A stretch of 64,000 bases of DNA from Synechococcus sp. A18-25c. Lineage in GTDB: Bacteria > Cyanobacteriota > Cyanobacteriia > PCC-6307 > Cyanobiaceae. This document shows, in pieces, positions 38,138 to 46,243 of this stretch (position 1 is its first letter; each line of letters opens with the position of its first letter). The notes beneath the pieces were generated by a model. The model was not told the origin of the DNA, did not search any database, and was given only the letters and a program-made list of their open reading frames with translations. The stretch covers positions 1,054,001 through 1,118,000 of the forward strand of contig NZ_CP047957.1 in NCBI RefSeq assembly GCF_014280035.1, in the 5' to 3' direction. The translations under genes and the position numbers were made by a program.

Positions 38138-38341
38138 ATGCTTCACCTTGGCAAGCTGCAGGTTCAGTGGACTGCATCGCGCTGGAAACATCCCCCCAGC
38201 AAAAAAACCGTGCCGGACAAGCGGTTTCGCGGTGCCAATGAGCGCCGTTACCCACTCACAATGGATCGAAACCAACGTCGCTCTGAAACGCCCCGAATCG
38301 TGGGGAATGAACGGTGCAGCATCAGAATTCCTTCAGGTTGA
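38138..38341 (+). CDS. Possible small basic protein
   Basis: The frame from the ATG 38138 reads MLHLGKLQVQWTASRWKHPP and then very basic sequence (KKTVPDKRFRGANERRYPLT) for 67 residues. It is Arg/Lys-rich. Its stop overlaps the next frame's ATG (TGATG at 38339-38343). There is no recognised domain, so coding status is uncertain. Confidence 0.35.
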   Translation: MLHLGKLQVQWTASRWKHPPSKKTVPDKRFRGANERRYPLTMDRNQRRSETPRIVGNERCSIRIPSG

Positions 38342-38706
38342 TGAATTTGTCCAAGGAGATCCGCTGTGAACCCATCAAGTTGCTTTTGGCGTTCACAACG
38401 GTTGCTCAGGCCGTGGTCCCGTGCACCATCGGATCAGCAACGAATGCCGCTCCTCAGCCAGAAAAGGCGGAGGCCGCCCCTTCCGGTTGGAAGAGACGGC
38501 CTAGCTCGCTCGTTTGTGCATCGTTCAACCCATTACGTCGAGTGGAAGGAAAGGGTCGAAGCTTCTGGCTTGAGGCGCCCTGGGGCCATGCGCTCGCAGT
38601 GTTGGGTCGAGTTCTCCGAGGGCACCTGAAGCGATGCGAGTGGAGCGTCGATTGGCGTGGCGGACCATTGCGTGCCGACCAAAGGACCAACCCAGGTCAT
38701 GGTTGA
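38341..38706 (+). CDS. Possible exported protein containing the KRPSSLV/NPLRR repeat
   Basis: From the ATG 38341 (MNLSKEIRCEPIKLLLAFTT) a 121-codon frame has a hydrophobic stretch like a signal peptide. It then reads WKRRPSSLVCASFNPLRRVE and a Trp/Arg-rich tail. The KRRPSSLV...NPLRR part is homologous at DNA level to the frame at 53777. It may be a degenerate member of that family. An alternative reading frame starts at a GTG (38366) with AAGGAG before it. Confidence 0.35.
   Translation: MNLSKEIRCEPIKLLLAFTTVAQAVVPCTIGSATNAAPQPEKAEAAPSGWKRRPSSLVCASFNPLRRVEGKGRSFWLEAPWGHALAVLGRVLRGHLKRCEWSVDWRGGPLRADQRTNPGHG
38496..38588 (+). repeat. Diverged repeat, copy 1 (partner at 53782-53926)
   Basis: The blocks ACGGCCTAGCTCGCTCGTT (38496-38514), AAGGAAAGGGT (38546-38556) and GGCGCCCTGGGGCCA (38574-38588) recur in the same order at 53.8 kb. 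The copies differ by gaps between blocks, which suggests a duplicated and decayed coding sequence rather than a mobile element; no inverted ends were seen. Confidence 0.65.
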
Positions 38707-38938
38707 GACTGTTGGAGCAGGGGCCAGAAAGTCAGGCTGCTTCTGCAATCTGCGCCGGTGGAGTGTCGGCTGTCATCAGCACCTCCGATCTCGATGGACT
38801 TACTTTCCACCCTTACGGGCGACTTTGGCATCGGTCGAATCGCGCATTGCTTTCTGCGCGCAAACAATCAAAAGTGGGTGTGGCGTGCACAGAGATTGTC
38901 AGGCTTTGCGCGTCAGACCACATTGCAGGGCCTCGAGC
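38707..38938. other. Short stretch without recognised gene
   Basis: Only overlapping unassigned frames of up to ~120 codons occur here. They mostly run antisense to the exported Cys-containing protein gene and show no domain. Confidence 0.4.
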
Positions 38939-39268
38939 TCAGCGCCTTGCGCACAGAAATCCATTGCGGCGGGCTTGGTTCAGATTCCATTCCCCCAGAA
39001 CAGGAATGGCTTCGCCTGTTCCAAAGCTTCGGAACGGCCAGTTCGGCTGCGTGTTGCAACGATCCTGGTCGCAGACGCAGAGATAGGTGTTGGCAGTGTT
39101 GCCATTCCGGCGCCACTCGTTGAAGATCCACGACAGCGGCACATTGCGTTGTTGAAAGGCTTTGGTGGCCGGCTCCTGCGCCCGGGCAACCGAAACAGCG
39201 AGTCCTGAGAGTGACAATATCGCTGCCACGCTCATGACACGGACTGGCAGGAACGTTTTCTGAGGCAT
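38939..39268 (-). CDS. Small exported Cys-containing protein
   Basis: With the ATG at 39268 the product has 109 residues. MPQKTFLPVRVMSVAAILSL starts a signal peptide that ends near SVARAQ. The mature part contains NVPLSWIFNEWRRNGNTANT, YLCVCDQDRCN and NQARRNGFLCARR. The four Cys residues may form disulfides outside the membrane. No family was recognised. The gene is on the minus strand, opposite several spurious frames. Confidence 0.6.
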   Translation of the reverse strand: MPQKTFLPVRVMSVAAILSLSGLAVSVARAQEPATKAFQQRNVPLSWIFNEWRRNGNTANTYLCVCDQDRCNTQPNWPFRSFGTGEAIPVLGEWNLNQARRNGFLCARR

Positions 39269-39482
39269 GACGGATGAGCAAGCGTTGAGACGACATAGGT
39301 CTTTGGTCTTGCTCGCGTCAAGGCAGGCGGAGATCAGCGATGTGCTCGGCATCAGCATGGAACTGTTCCGACGATGCATTCGCGGCGTTGCGGTTGGCGC
39401 CAGAGCTGACAGTTGGATTAACCCGGGTGGCTGAACTGTTGCCGCAACAGGGCTACAACGAGGTCACGCTGTGGTTTCCTTG

Positions 39483-39779
39483 ATGGACAAACTCGAACGC
39501 TTCAAGCTGCTCTCCAATTCCATGCCAATCGAGAAGAAAGTCGAGCTGTATCAGCAGTTTGTTGCCACTCCAGAAGCAGGGATTGAACGCTTCATTGAAT
39601 TGGCTGCTGCAGCAGGGCTTCGGTTGGATCAAGCAGAAGTCTCTGAATGAACTAAAGCGATCGACATCGAGGATGAGTTCGATGAAGTTGATTCGGATGC
39701 TGTGTCGCTAACTGCGATTCTTGGTGGACAATTTATCGATTCCAGTAACCCTTCGTCGGGTTTTATTGATCTTGCTTGA
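39483..39779 (+). pseudogene. Double-glycine-leader peptide precursor interrupted by in-frame TGA
   Basis: The ATG 39483 opens MDKLERFKLLSNSMPIEKKV, ELYQQFVATPEAGIERFIEL and AAAAGLRLDQAEVSE, then a TGA at 39648-39650. The same frame continues as TKAIDIEDEFDEVDSDAVSL and TAILGGQFIDSSNPSSGFID to a second stop at 39777-39779. The acidic helix followed by Leu-Gly-Gly is typical of double-glycine leader peptides of bacteriocin/RiPP precursors. I infer a 98-codon precursor inactivated by a point nonsense mutation. Readthrough cannot be excluded. Confidence 0.6.
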
Positions 39780-40024
39780 TCGCGAGCATTCAGGAAACAA
39801 TTGCGTCCCATGCGCAAGTGGCTCTTTGGTGGATCACTTCAGCGCGTTTGACCTTTCGATGCCGCTGTCGGCCGTTGCGTTGATCAGGCTCTAGCTTCAT
39901 GCTTCAAGGAGGCAGCACCACCGACATCAGGACAGCGAAATTCAGAACGCTCAGTCAGTTGTCGAGCAATCAAGGTTGCAAGCCATGCCGATGGTGACTA
40001 TAAGAAAGCATCTCTAAAAAAAGA
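39780..40024. other. Short intergenic stretch
   Basis: About 245 bp of AT-rich sequence between the interrupted peptide gene and the zinc-ribbon gene. No feature was recognised. Confidence 0.4.
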
Positions 40025-40252
40025 ATGGCACCTTCTGTCGGATTTTCTACTGGTTACGTGTGTAGCGAGTGTGGCTGTACTTCCTACGAGACTGGCCAGA
40101 TTCGTGTCTCTGGTGGATTCTGGAGCAGCTTCTTTGACATAGGTAATAGGCGCTATAACGCAGTCACATGCACCAATTGTGGTTACACTAAGTTTTATCG
40201 GAGATCGGTAAGTGGAGTGCAGAAGGTTTTTGATTTCCTTGGTAGCAACTAA
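40025..40252 (+). CDS. Zinc-ribbon protein (DUF2082-like)
   Basis: This 75-residue protein has two zinc knuckles, YVCSECGCTSYETGQI and VTCTNCGYTKFYRRS (C-x2-C each). Between them is the FFDIGNRRYNAVTC segment typical of DUF2082 nucleic-acid-binding zinc ribbons. It is low in GC compared with its neighbours. The partner nucleic acid is unknown. Confidence 0.8.
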   Translation: MAPSVGFSTGYVCSECGCTSYETGQIRVSGGFWSSFFDIGNRRYNAVTCTNCGYTKFYRRSVSGVQKVFDFLGSN

Positions 40253-40443
40253 TAAGCGGCCGTCGACAATTCATTTGTGCTCTATCCATTTTGGGCTCCC
40301 TTCCTTCTAGACCAACTCAAATGCAATGCCGATAGAAGCGAAAAATCCGAATGTCAGCTAGAGGAGCACTGTCCAGATGTATAATCAATGTGCAATTGGC
40401 TCTTAGGTCGATGAATTCTGGCCGTTTCAGTTGTGGATACTGA

Positions 40444-40458
40444 CCCTTGCTATGACCA
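40444..40458 (+). promoter_or_regulatory. Conserved Nif11-precursor promoter element, copy A
   Basis: CCCTTGCTATGACCA ends exactly 22 nt before the ATG of the decayed Nif11 precursor. It is shared, with identical spacing, with two copies near 57.6 and 58.1 kb. TGCTATGAC resembles an extended -10 box (TGnTATnnT-like). A -35 box is not clear. Confidence 0.6.
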
Positions 40459-40480
40459 AACGAATCTTTCACGTCCTTGA

Positions 40481-40725
40481 ATGTCAGACGAGCAACTCAA
40501 GGCTGCCTCGAACACGTTAAAACCGTACTAGCCTTCTGAAGAAGCTAAAGCAGCTGCTGACGCTAACGCTGTGGTGGTGATTGCAAGGGAGGCTGGATTC
40601 TTGATCTCTACCGGTGATTTGAAAAAAAAGCTGATTCAGCTCCTTTCAATGAGGAGCTAGAAAACGCGGTGGGTGGTGCTCAAGACTCGGTACCGGTCTG
40701 TAGGTGCTGGGGCATGCAAATTTAA
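40481..40725 (+). pseudogene. Decayed Nif11-type RiPP precursor (prochlorosin-like)
   Basis: The ATG 40481 opens MSDEQLKAASNTLKPY and meets a TAG at codon 17. The same frame goes on PSEEAKAAADANAVVVIARE, then AGFLISTGDLKKK. At an A8 run (40622-40629) the frame shifts. The other frame then gives NEELENAVGG followed by a 15-residue core, AQDSVPVCRCWGMQI, to the TAA at 40723-40725. Leader motifs and Gly-Gly match Nif11-leader lanthipeptide precursors such as ProcA. One stop and one frameshift make it a pseudogene as written. Confidence 0.75.
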
Positions 40726-40830
40726 CTTGGCTATAGTGCAATTCTATTCAATTGTTGCAGATGCCTCTGTCGAACCTTGCCTCGATCAGGCTGAAGCTCC
40801 ACGCGATTTTGCGCCAGAGATTGAAGGGAG

Positions 40831-41340
40831 ATGCATCAAGAATACCCATGTGATCAGTTCTGGCGAAACACACATAGACTCCTAGACAAGATGACCTATC
40901 TTCGCTCTTATCTCAACGACATGCTCAAGAAGCATCCTCGAGGAGAGGACTTTAAATTGATTCGCAAGGCAGCAAGGAGAGCAGGCAATCTTCATCCTCG
41001 TGAAGCAACTGAATTGGAAACTGTGTCCCTCGGCATCTTGCAGCTTGTCTCACTATTCTTCCCATTGTTTTGGACCGCTTCTTTTTACAATTCGAATTTC
41101 AGACTTCCCGATGACAATGCCTCTCCGGCTCCTCCTGATGAAAAGAAACTGCGAGTCTTCGCGGAATTAAAAATACAAGTTTCAGAATTTATTCGATCAT
41201 TGGACAACAGTGAAGAGTCGCAATGGCTTGCTCAATATATGGTGGACGAAGGGGCTGCTTGCTGTGATGTCGTTCAAGACATGTTCAAGGAATACCTGGC
41301 GAATTGCCAGATGTCTGAATCCGATGAAGGCAACAAGTAA
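40831..41340 (+). CDS. Hypothetical helical protein
   Basis: This 169-residue product from the ATG 40831 may instead start at 40891 (MTYLRSYLNDMLKKHPRGED). It contains FKLIRKAARRAGNLHPREAT, a hydrophobic segment LGILQLVSLFFPLFWTASFY and a long acidic helical C-terminus. One segment may interact with the membrane. No family was recognised. The gene is AT-richer than the surrounding chromosome, fitting acquisition with this island. Confidence 0.6.
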   Translation: MHQEYPCDQFWRNTHRLLDKMTYLRSYLNDMLKKHPRGEDFKLIRKAARRAGNLHPREATELETVSLGILQLVSLFFPLFWTASFYNSNFRLPDDNASPAPPDEKKLRVFAELKIQVSEFIRSLDNSEESQWLAQYMVDEGAACCDVVQDMFKEYLANCQMSESDEGNK

Positions 41341-41599
41341 TCACCACTCATCAGCAATGCAAGTAACGTTGAAACGAGGAATTTCAGCTGATTGCTAGCA
41401 ACACTTCAACGTCAGTCGGATGCTGACTTACGACTAAAACCAACACCGGCGATGGACTGCGAGATTCAGTCCCGGCCGCCGTGTCACCAGGGCTGGATCG
41501 CGTGCACGTGGAATTGACAGTCACCCGAGTGGATGCCGATTTTTGCCACCCTGCCGTTGATAGCAGCCCTTTTTTGTTAACCGGGTTGTCAACGCACCG
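41341..41599. other. Intergenic stretch before the PRXL2 gene
   Basis: About 260 bp. A T6 run at 41573-41578 has no convincing stem in front of it. No gene was recognised. Confidence 0.4.
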
Positions 41600-42328
41600 A
41601 TGAAAGCGCCTGAAGCACTGATCAGACGAATTGGCAAAAACCCTGACGGAGCTGCTAGACGGTTAGTTGTGCTGTTAACGCAGCTGGGCGACTTCGACTC
41701 GATGGAATATGCCCAGGCGTTGGTGCCGGCGCTGCCCAGGCTCGAGCAGGCCGGCATCCGTCCTCTAGCCATCGCCATTGGTGATCAGGCAGGAGCCGAT
41801 CGTTTCTGCGACTTCACGGGTTTTCCGCCAGATCTGCTGCAGATCGAGCCTGATCACCAGTTGCATCGTGCGCTGGGCCTTTCAGCGGGGCTTCAGGCAC
41901 CCGGAGGTCCCTGGCCGTCGTTGCTGTTGATGTGCGCCGGCATTGGTTCTCCTGGAACCTTGAAGGAGGTGTTGCGGGGTTATACCGGTGATCGCTCTGC
42001 ACCACAGCGCTTCGATGATGATGAGCAGGTGACGACCGGGGTCCTGCCATCCTTCCCCGCCGCCTTGTTTCGGCGTGCGGGGGGAGGGGGCTTCCAGCGT
42101 CCGTTTGAACTGGCCACGGTTCGTCTGCGCAACATGAACGAAGTGCTGCGGCACTGGGGCACCTATGTGCCCGATGATCGTTTCATCACGCAGCGGGGAG
42201 GAACATTCCTTCTCGATGACGACGACTCACTCCTGTACGTCTATCGCGACCGAGGCATTCTTGGATTCTCAGAGTCGATGGCGCGGCCGCTGGCCTTTCT
42301 TGACCCCTGGCTAAACGATGCCCGTTGA
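41600..42328 (+). CDS. AhpC/TSA (PRXL2-like) thioredoxin-fold protein
   Basis: This 242-residue protein has the PRXL2/AhpC-TSA2 pattern. RLVVLLTQLGDFDSMEYAQA stands where the first strand and peroxidatic region would be, without the classical Cys. RPLAIAIGDQAGADRFCDFT and FPPDLLQIEPDHQLHRALGL follow, and then a C-terminal NRP-like region, THRFQGGGVLVDPxG in form (here QRGGTFLLDDDDSLLYVYRD). It probably has a redox or thiol-related role. The single Cys in DRFCDFTGFP is the best candidate reactive residue. It overlaps the next gene by 11 bp. Confidence 0.75.
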   Translation: MKAPEALIRRIGKNPDGAARRLVVLLTQLGDFDSMEYAQALVPALPRLEQAGIRPLAIAIGDQAGADRFCDFTGFPPDLLQIEPDHQLHRALGLSAGLQAPGGPWPSLLLMCAGIGSPGTLKEVLRGYTGDRSAPQRFDDDEQVTTGVLPSFPAALFRRAGGGGFQRPFELATVRLRNMNEVLRHWGTYVPDDRFITQRGGTFLLDDDDSLLYVYRDRGILGFSESMARPLAFLDPWLNDAR

Positions 42329-42902
42329 TCAGGGTCGTGTGGACCCAATTCCTCCATGGAGACCGTTGCTGCGCGGAGCGCGCCAGCGTGAAGGACGCGC
42401 CGCAGGATCGGGCTGGCTGCAATTGGCCAGCGTCGCTCACGACGGCACACCCCGGGTGCGCACGTTGGTGTTTCGGGGTTGGAGCCCATCGGGTGATCTG
42501 GAGCTGCTCACGGATGCCCGCAGCGAGAAACCTTCTGAACTGATGCATCAGCCTCAGGTGGAGCTGTGTTGGTTGTTCCGCAAGGCACGAGAGCAATTTC
42601 GGTTGCGTGGCGCGGCGGCGTTGATCACCCCTGGGCAGGACCCCACAGGTCTGGCGGATCATTGGCAGAAACTCTCTCCCCACGGTCGCAGTGTCTGGGC
42701 TTGGCCGAATCCTGGGGAGCTTTTGTCTGAAGCAGGGCCGTGGCCTCGGGATGTGGTCGACGGTGAAGCTGTTCCGCCACACCTGTTGCTCTTGCGTATT
42801 CACCTGTCTCAGGTGGAGCAGCTTGATCTGAAGCCTCACCCGCATTGTCGCCGCCGTTGGCAGCGTCACGACCACTGGTGTGAACAGCGGCTCAACCCTT
42901 GA
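42318..42902 (+). CDS. PPOX-class FMN-dependent protein (alr4036 family)
   Basis: This 194-residue split-barrel flavoprotein resembles pyridoxamine-phosphate oxidase. It shows GWLQLASVAHDGTPRVRTLV, FRGWSPSGDLELLTDARSEK, VELCWLFRKAREQFRLRGAA and a C-terminal RRRWQRHDHWCEQRLNP, matching the cyanobacterial alr4036-type group. It probably reduces or oxidises a small substrate with FMN. It overlaps the PRXL2-like gene, suggesting an operon. Confidence 0.87.
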   Translation: MPVDQGRVDPIPPWRPLLRGARQREGRAAGSGWLQLASVAHDGTPRVRTLVFRGWSPSGDLELLTDARSEKPSELMHQPQVELCWLFRKAREQFRLRGAAALITPGQDPTGLADHWQKLSPHGRSVWAWPNPGELLSEAGPWPRDVVDGEAVPPHLLLLRIHLSQVEQLDLKPHPHCRRRWQRHDHWCEQRLNP

Positions 42903-43362
42903 GGGTCCAGAGAGCTAAGCCACCACCACGGCCACGGGCTGCCATCCATCCGTCGTTGCTGCGACTGATCAAGGCAAAAAAGGGCTCACGGCCTTGTGTG
43001 GGGCTGGGGAGCATTCGTTTCAGCAGCGTGAGCTGTCCAAGCTTCAGTTCCACCTGCTCGAACTGAAACACCAGCAGCGGGCGCCTGCCGCGCAGATGGC
43101 CAGGCCCTTGAAACTGCAGGCAGAGCGGCCCCAGGTTCACAGCATTGCGTAGCTGAAGATCAGCGTTTCGGCCCGCTGAGATGTCCAGACAGGCTCCAAG
43201 GCTGCGCAAAAACCAACCACTCAGGGCGTTGGTTTCTTGGCGACCTCTGGGCCAGATCGTCGTCAGCTGCCAGCAGCCAAAGATGTCCTCGCATTGGAGG
43301 CCAGTGCCCCGGTGACGGGCCCGATCTTCAAGGTCCTGCAGCTGGCGGTGATCGATGGTCAC
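42892..43362 (-). CDS. Plastid-lipid-associated/fibrillin-like protein (tentative)
   Basis: The 156-residue soluble protein has a lipocalin-like pattern with IFGCWQLTTIWPRGRQETNA near the N-terminus. LCLQFQGPGHLRGRRPLLVF, VELKLGQLTLLKRMLPSPTQ and EPFFALISRSNDGWMAARGR then form beta strands. This resembles PAP/fibrillin proteins of photosynthetic organisms. The match is by pattern only. It is convergent with the PPOX gene. Confidence 0.5.
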   Translation of the reverse strand: MTIDHRQLQDLEDRARHRGTGLQCEDIFGCWQLTTIWPRGRQETNALSGWFLRSLGACLDISAGRNADLQLRNAVNLGPLCLQFQGPGHLRGRRPLLVFQFEQVELKLGQLTLLKRMLPSPTQGREPFFALISRSNDGWMAARGRGGGLALWTLKG

Positions 43363-43410
43363 AGGCGATTCACTTCAGCGGTGATCATGCAGTGATGATC
43401 CGAGACTCTC

Positions 43411-44646
43411 ATGGTTGCCCTCAATCCCGCCACGGCTCTGAGCTGGTCTGAGTTGGAGGCCATGGCACCGCCCGCTGCGGAGCGGGTCGAAGGACCTGCC
43501 AATGCGCAAGCCACTCTGCGTCTCTTTGGTCAGCCTGAATCGACGGTGCGCGTCACGCTGTTTCGGGATCACCATGCTTGGTGCCCCTACTGCCAGAAGG
43601 TTTGGCTTTGGTTGGAATTTCGCAGGATCCCCTATCGGATCCGCAAGGTCACCATGCGCTGTTATGGGCCCAAGGAGCCATGGTTCACAGCCCTAGTTCC
43701 ATCGGGGATGCTTCCAGCGCTGGAACTGGATGGGCGGCTGATTACGGAAAGCGACCGGATTCTTGAGGCACTCGAGACGACTTTCGGGCCCGTTGGTGCT
43801 CCGATGGGTGATCGCCGCGTACGCGCCTTACGTGATCTTGAACGGTTGCTGTTCCGGGCCTGGTGCCTCTGGTTGTGCACACCAGGCCTCAATGAACGCC
43901 AGGAACGTCAGGCCCGCGACCAGTTTCAGGCTGTGGCACGACAGATGGAGGACGCCCTTGCGGCCGGGGGTGGCACCTGGTTGGATCCCGATGCCCCTGA
44001 GGGATCAACCCCGGGCACGGCCGACCTGGTGTTCATCCCCTATGTCGAGCGCATGAACGCGTCGTTGGCTTATTTCAAAGGATTTGCGCTGCGCCAAGCG
44101 CATCCGGGAATCGATCGCTGGCTCTCGGCGCTTGAACAACTGGAGACCTATCGCGGTACCCAGAGTGATATGCACACGCATGCCCATGATCTGCCGCCGC
44201 AGATGGGTGGATGTTGGGCGGATGGCAGTGAGGACCAGCGCACCATGGCTGCTGCTGTGGATGCTGGGCAGGGGCTCGGTGAGCTGGAGAGTCGCTGGGC
44301 TCCGGCGCTGGCTGAAGGGCTGCCGCGAGAGCGGGCGCTGGAGCGCGTGCTGCGTCATCGGAGCACGCTCTTGGCGCGCAATCCCCTTGGCGACGGGTTT
44401 GACCAGCCCCTGCGAGCGGCACTCACGGCTTTGATGCTGGGTCGGCCGGTGTCTCCCGAGCCTGGATCGGCTGCCGCCTTGCGCTACCTGCGTGATCGCA
44501 TCTCAGTGCCTCGAGACATGCCGTTGCACAGTGCCCGTGCACTCAGGCGCGCTCTGGAGTCCACCGCTGTTCTGGATGGGGATCAGCAACCGGCACCGCT
44601 CCCGTTCGAGCATCGCTTCGATCAAGACCCTCGTCCGTTTCTTTGA
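43411..44646 (+). CDS. Glutathione S-transferase family protein
   Basis: The 411-residue protein has an N-terminal thioredoxin-like domain with VTLFRDHHAWCPYCQKVWLW (C-P-Y-C), PSGMLPALELDGRLITESDR and an all-helical C-terminal domain. It is longer than usual (~220 residues): the C-terminal ~150 residues add a helical extension with RERALERVLRHRSTLLARNP. A CxxC active site suggests glutaredoxin-like or omega/xi-type activity. The substrate is unknown. Confidence 0.85.
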   Translation: MVALNPATALSWSELEAMAPPAAERVEGPANAQATLRLFGQPESTVRVTLFRDHHAWCPYCQKVWLWLEFRRIPYRIRKVTMRCYGPKEPWFTALVPSGMLPALELDGRLITESDRILEALETTFGPVGAPMGDRRVRALRDLERLLFRAWCLWLCTPGLNERQERQARDQFQAVARQMEDALAAGGGTWLDPDAPEGSTPGTADLVFIPYVERMNASLAYFKGFALRQAHPGIDRWLSALEQLETYRGTQSDMHTHAHDLPPQMGGCWADGSEDQRTMAAAVDAGQGLGELESRWAPALAEGLPRERALERVLRHRSTLLARNPLGDGFDQPLRAALTALMLGRPVSPEPGSAAALRYLRDRISVPRDMPLHSARALRRALESTAVLDGDQQPAPLPFEHRFDQDPRPFL

Positions 44647-44858
44647 TCAGGCTCACGCCGAGGGTGCAATTGATGGCACTTCATTGGTGAACCAACGCTG
44701 GAGGCCCAAGCTCCGTCGACCGCATCACCGTTCGTGCCGGAGGGGTGACATGCCATGGGAGGACCAGGCACCTCAACCCGGTGCTTCGATGCCACCGTTC
44801 CACCATGCGGCGCCGATCTGTTAGCCGTTGCTCAATCAAGCAAGGTGGAGACTCCTCG

Positions 44859-45095
44859 ATGGATGGGCAACGCATGCCATGTGATGGTGTCGCAACGAAG
44901 ACCGCCTCGACCTCGAGTGGTGAACGCGGGCGCAGCACCAGCAAGTGCAGACCTGGTCAACAGACCTTGGCGTTGCCTCTCTCCGGACGGTTGGATGCGC
45001 AGAAGTTGAAACGGGCGCACAAGCGTCTTGCCGTTCAGCTGAACCAAGCGCGTGACGTGCTGCTGCAGGCCCAGAAGGAGGTTAGTCCTATCTGA
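44859..45095 (+). CDS. Small basic helical protein coupled to the dehydrogenase
   Basis: From the ATG 44859 the 78-residue product begins MDGQRMPCDGVATKTASTSS and ends with a basic helix, LDAQKLKRAHKRLAVQLNQA. The stop overlaps the next ATG (TGATG), which supports translation. The N-terminal half is low complexity. No family was recognised. Confidence 0.5.
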   Translation: MDGQRMPCDGVATKTASTSSGERGRSTSKCRPGQQTLALPLSGRLDAQKLKRAHKRLAVQLNQARDVLLQAQKEVSPI

Positions 45096-45964
45096 TGACA
45101 ACCATCGCGCTATTGGGCACCGGTCGTCTCGGTGCCGCCATTGGTCATCGCCTCCTGGAGGTGGGGATGTGCCTCAAGGTGTGGAATCGGGATCCTGATC
45201 GCTGTCGATCGCTGGTCAGTGCCGGAGCACTGCATCGCGACAGCCCTGCTGAGACGTTGCTGGATGCCGACACCGTGGTCACCGTGCTTCGGGATGGTCC
45301 GGTGACCTCTGCGGTTGTGCAGTGTCTTGGGCCGCTGCAAGGGCGCACTGTGATCCCCATGGGCACCATGGGGATCAGTGAAAGCGTGCGCCTCTCAAAG
45401 GACGTCAAAGCGCAGGGCGGCTGCTACCTGGAAGCACCTGTGCTGGGCAGTCGCCCGGAAGCGCAGAAAGGGACGCTGCTGGTGATGGCTGGCGGTGATC
45501 CAGAGGTTTTTGAGCTTCAACGTCCCTTGTTGCAGCAGCTTGGTTCCGATCCGCTGCACATGGGCGAGGTCGGTACTGGAGCCGCCGCAAAGTTGGCGCT
45601 CAATCAACTCATCGCCAGCCTGACCCATGGGTATTCGCTGGCCCTTCGACTTGTGCAGGCATCAGGTCTGGAGGTGGAGCGTTTCATGGAGGTGCTACGT
45701 CCCTCCGCTCTGTATGCACCAACGGTGGATAAGAAGCTCGGGCGGATGCTGACGGAGCACTACGGGGATCCCAACTTCAGCACCAGCCTGTTGCGAAAAG
45801 ATCTGAATCTCTTTTTGCAGGAATCCAAGCGGGCTGGCGTCGATGCGTCTGCCCTGGAGGGGTTGGCGCTGCTGCTTCAGCGCGCTGAAGGTACGGATCT
45901 GGATGCAGGCGATTATTCGGCGCTGCACGCTCTCACCAAGATCAACTCAGATACCAGCGAATGA
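45095..45964 (+). CDS. 3-hydroxyisobutyrate dehydrogenase-family NAD(P) oxidoreductase
   Basis: This 289-residue protein begins with the Rossmann motif MTTIALLGTGRLGAAIGHRL. It has EAPVLGSRPEAQKGTLLVMA and GEVGTGAAAKLALNQLIASL, carrying the catalytic Lys, as in the 3-HIBADH/GLYR superfamily (glyoxylate reductase, tartronate semialdehyde reductase, imine reductase). The substrate is not assigned. Its 3' end overlaps the convergent hli gene by 23 bp. Confidence 0.88.
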   Translation: MTTIALLGTGRLGAAIGHRLLEVGMCLKVWNRDPDRCRSLVSAGALHRDSPAETLLDADTVVTVLRDGPVTSAVVQCLGPLQGRTVIPMGTMGISESVRLSKDVKAQGGCYLEAPVLGSRPEAQKGTLLVMAGGDPEVFELQRPLLQQLGSDPLHMGEVGTGAAAKLALNQLIASLTHGYSLALRLVQASGLEVERFMEVLRPSALYAPTVDKKLGRMLTEHYGDPNFSTSLLRKDLNLFLQESKRAGVDASALEGLALLLQRAEGTDLDAGDYSALHALTKINSDTSE

Positions 45965-46157
45965 GACCCATCACTTGACCAGCCGGCCCATGGCCGGTGG
46001 CGAGTTCACCCACCACAGCGGCTGCGAAGCCGACCATGGCCGTTCGCCCGTTAAGGCGCTCCACGAATTCCAGAGCGGAGGTGTTCCAGGGGCGTCGGGT
46101 GGTCAGGCTTTCGCCAAAAGCCTCGATTGGTTCGTAGTGATACTGCGGATCAGCCAT
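45942..46157 (-). CDS. hli: High-light-inducible protein (second copy)
   Basis: This 71-residue single-helix Hlip has the chlorophyll-binding motif FVERLNGRTAMVGFAAAVVG. Before it is an N-terminal tail (HYEPIEAFGESLTTRRPWNT) typical of picocyanobacterial Hli proteins. It ends in GLIRWYLS. It probably binds chlorophyll/carotenoid in photosystem II assembly or photoprotection. Confidence 0.92.
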   Translation of the reverse strand: MADPQYHYEPIEAFGESLTTRRPWNTSALEFVERLNGRTAMVGFAAAVVGELATGHGPAGQVMGLIRWYLS

Positions 46158-46243
46158 GGGGGCAGTTGCCAGCGGAGCAGTGGAGCTTATGCAACAGAGC
46201 CGTTGATCTGAATAAGGTTTTGATCTCAGGATGTTTTTATGTC

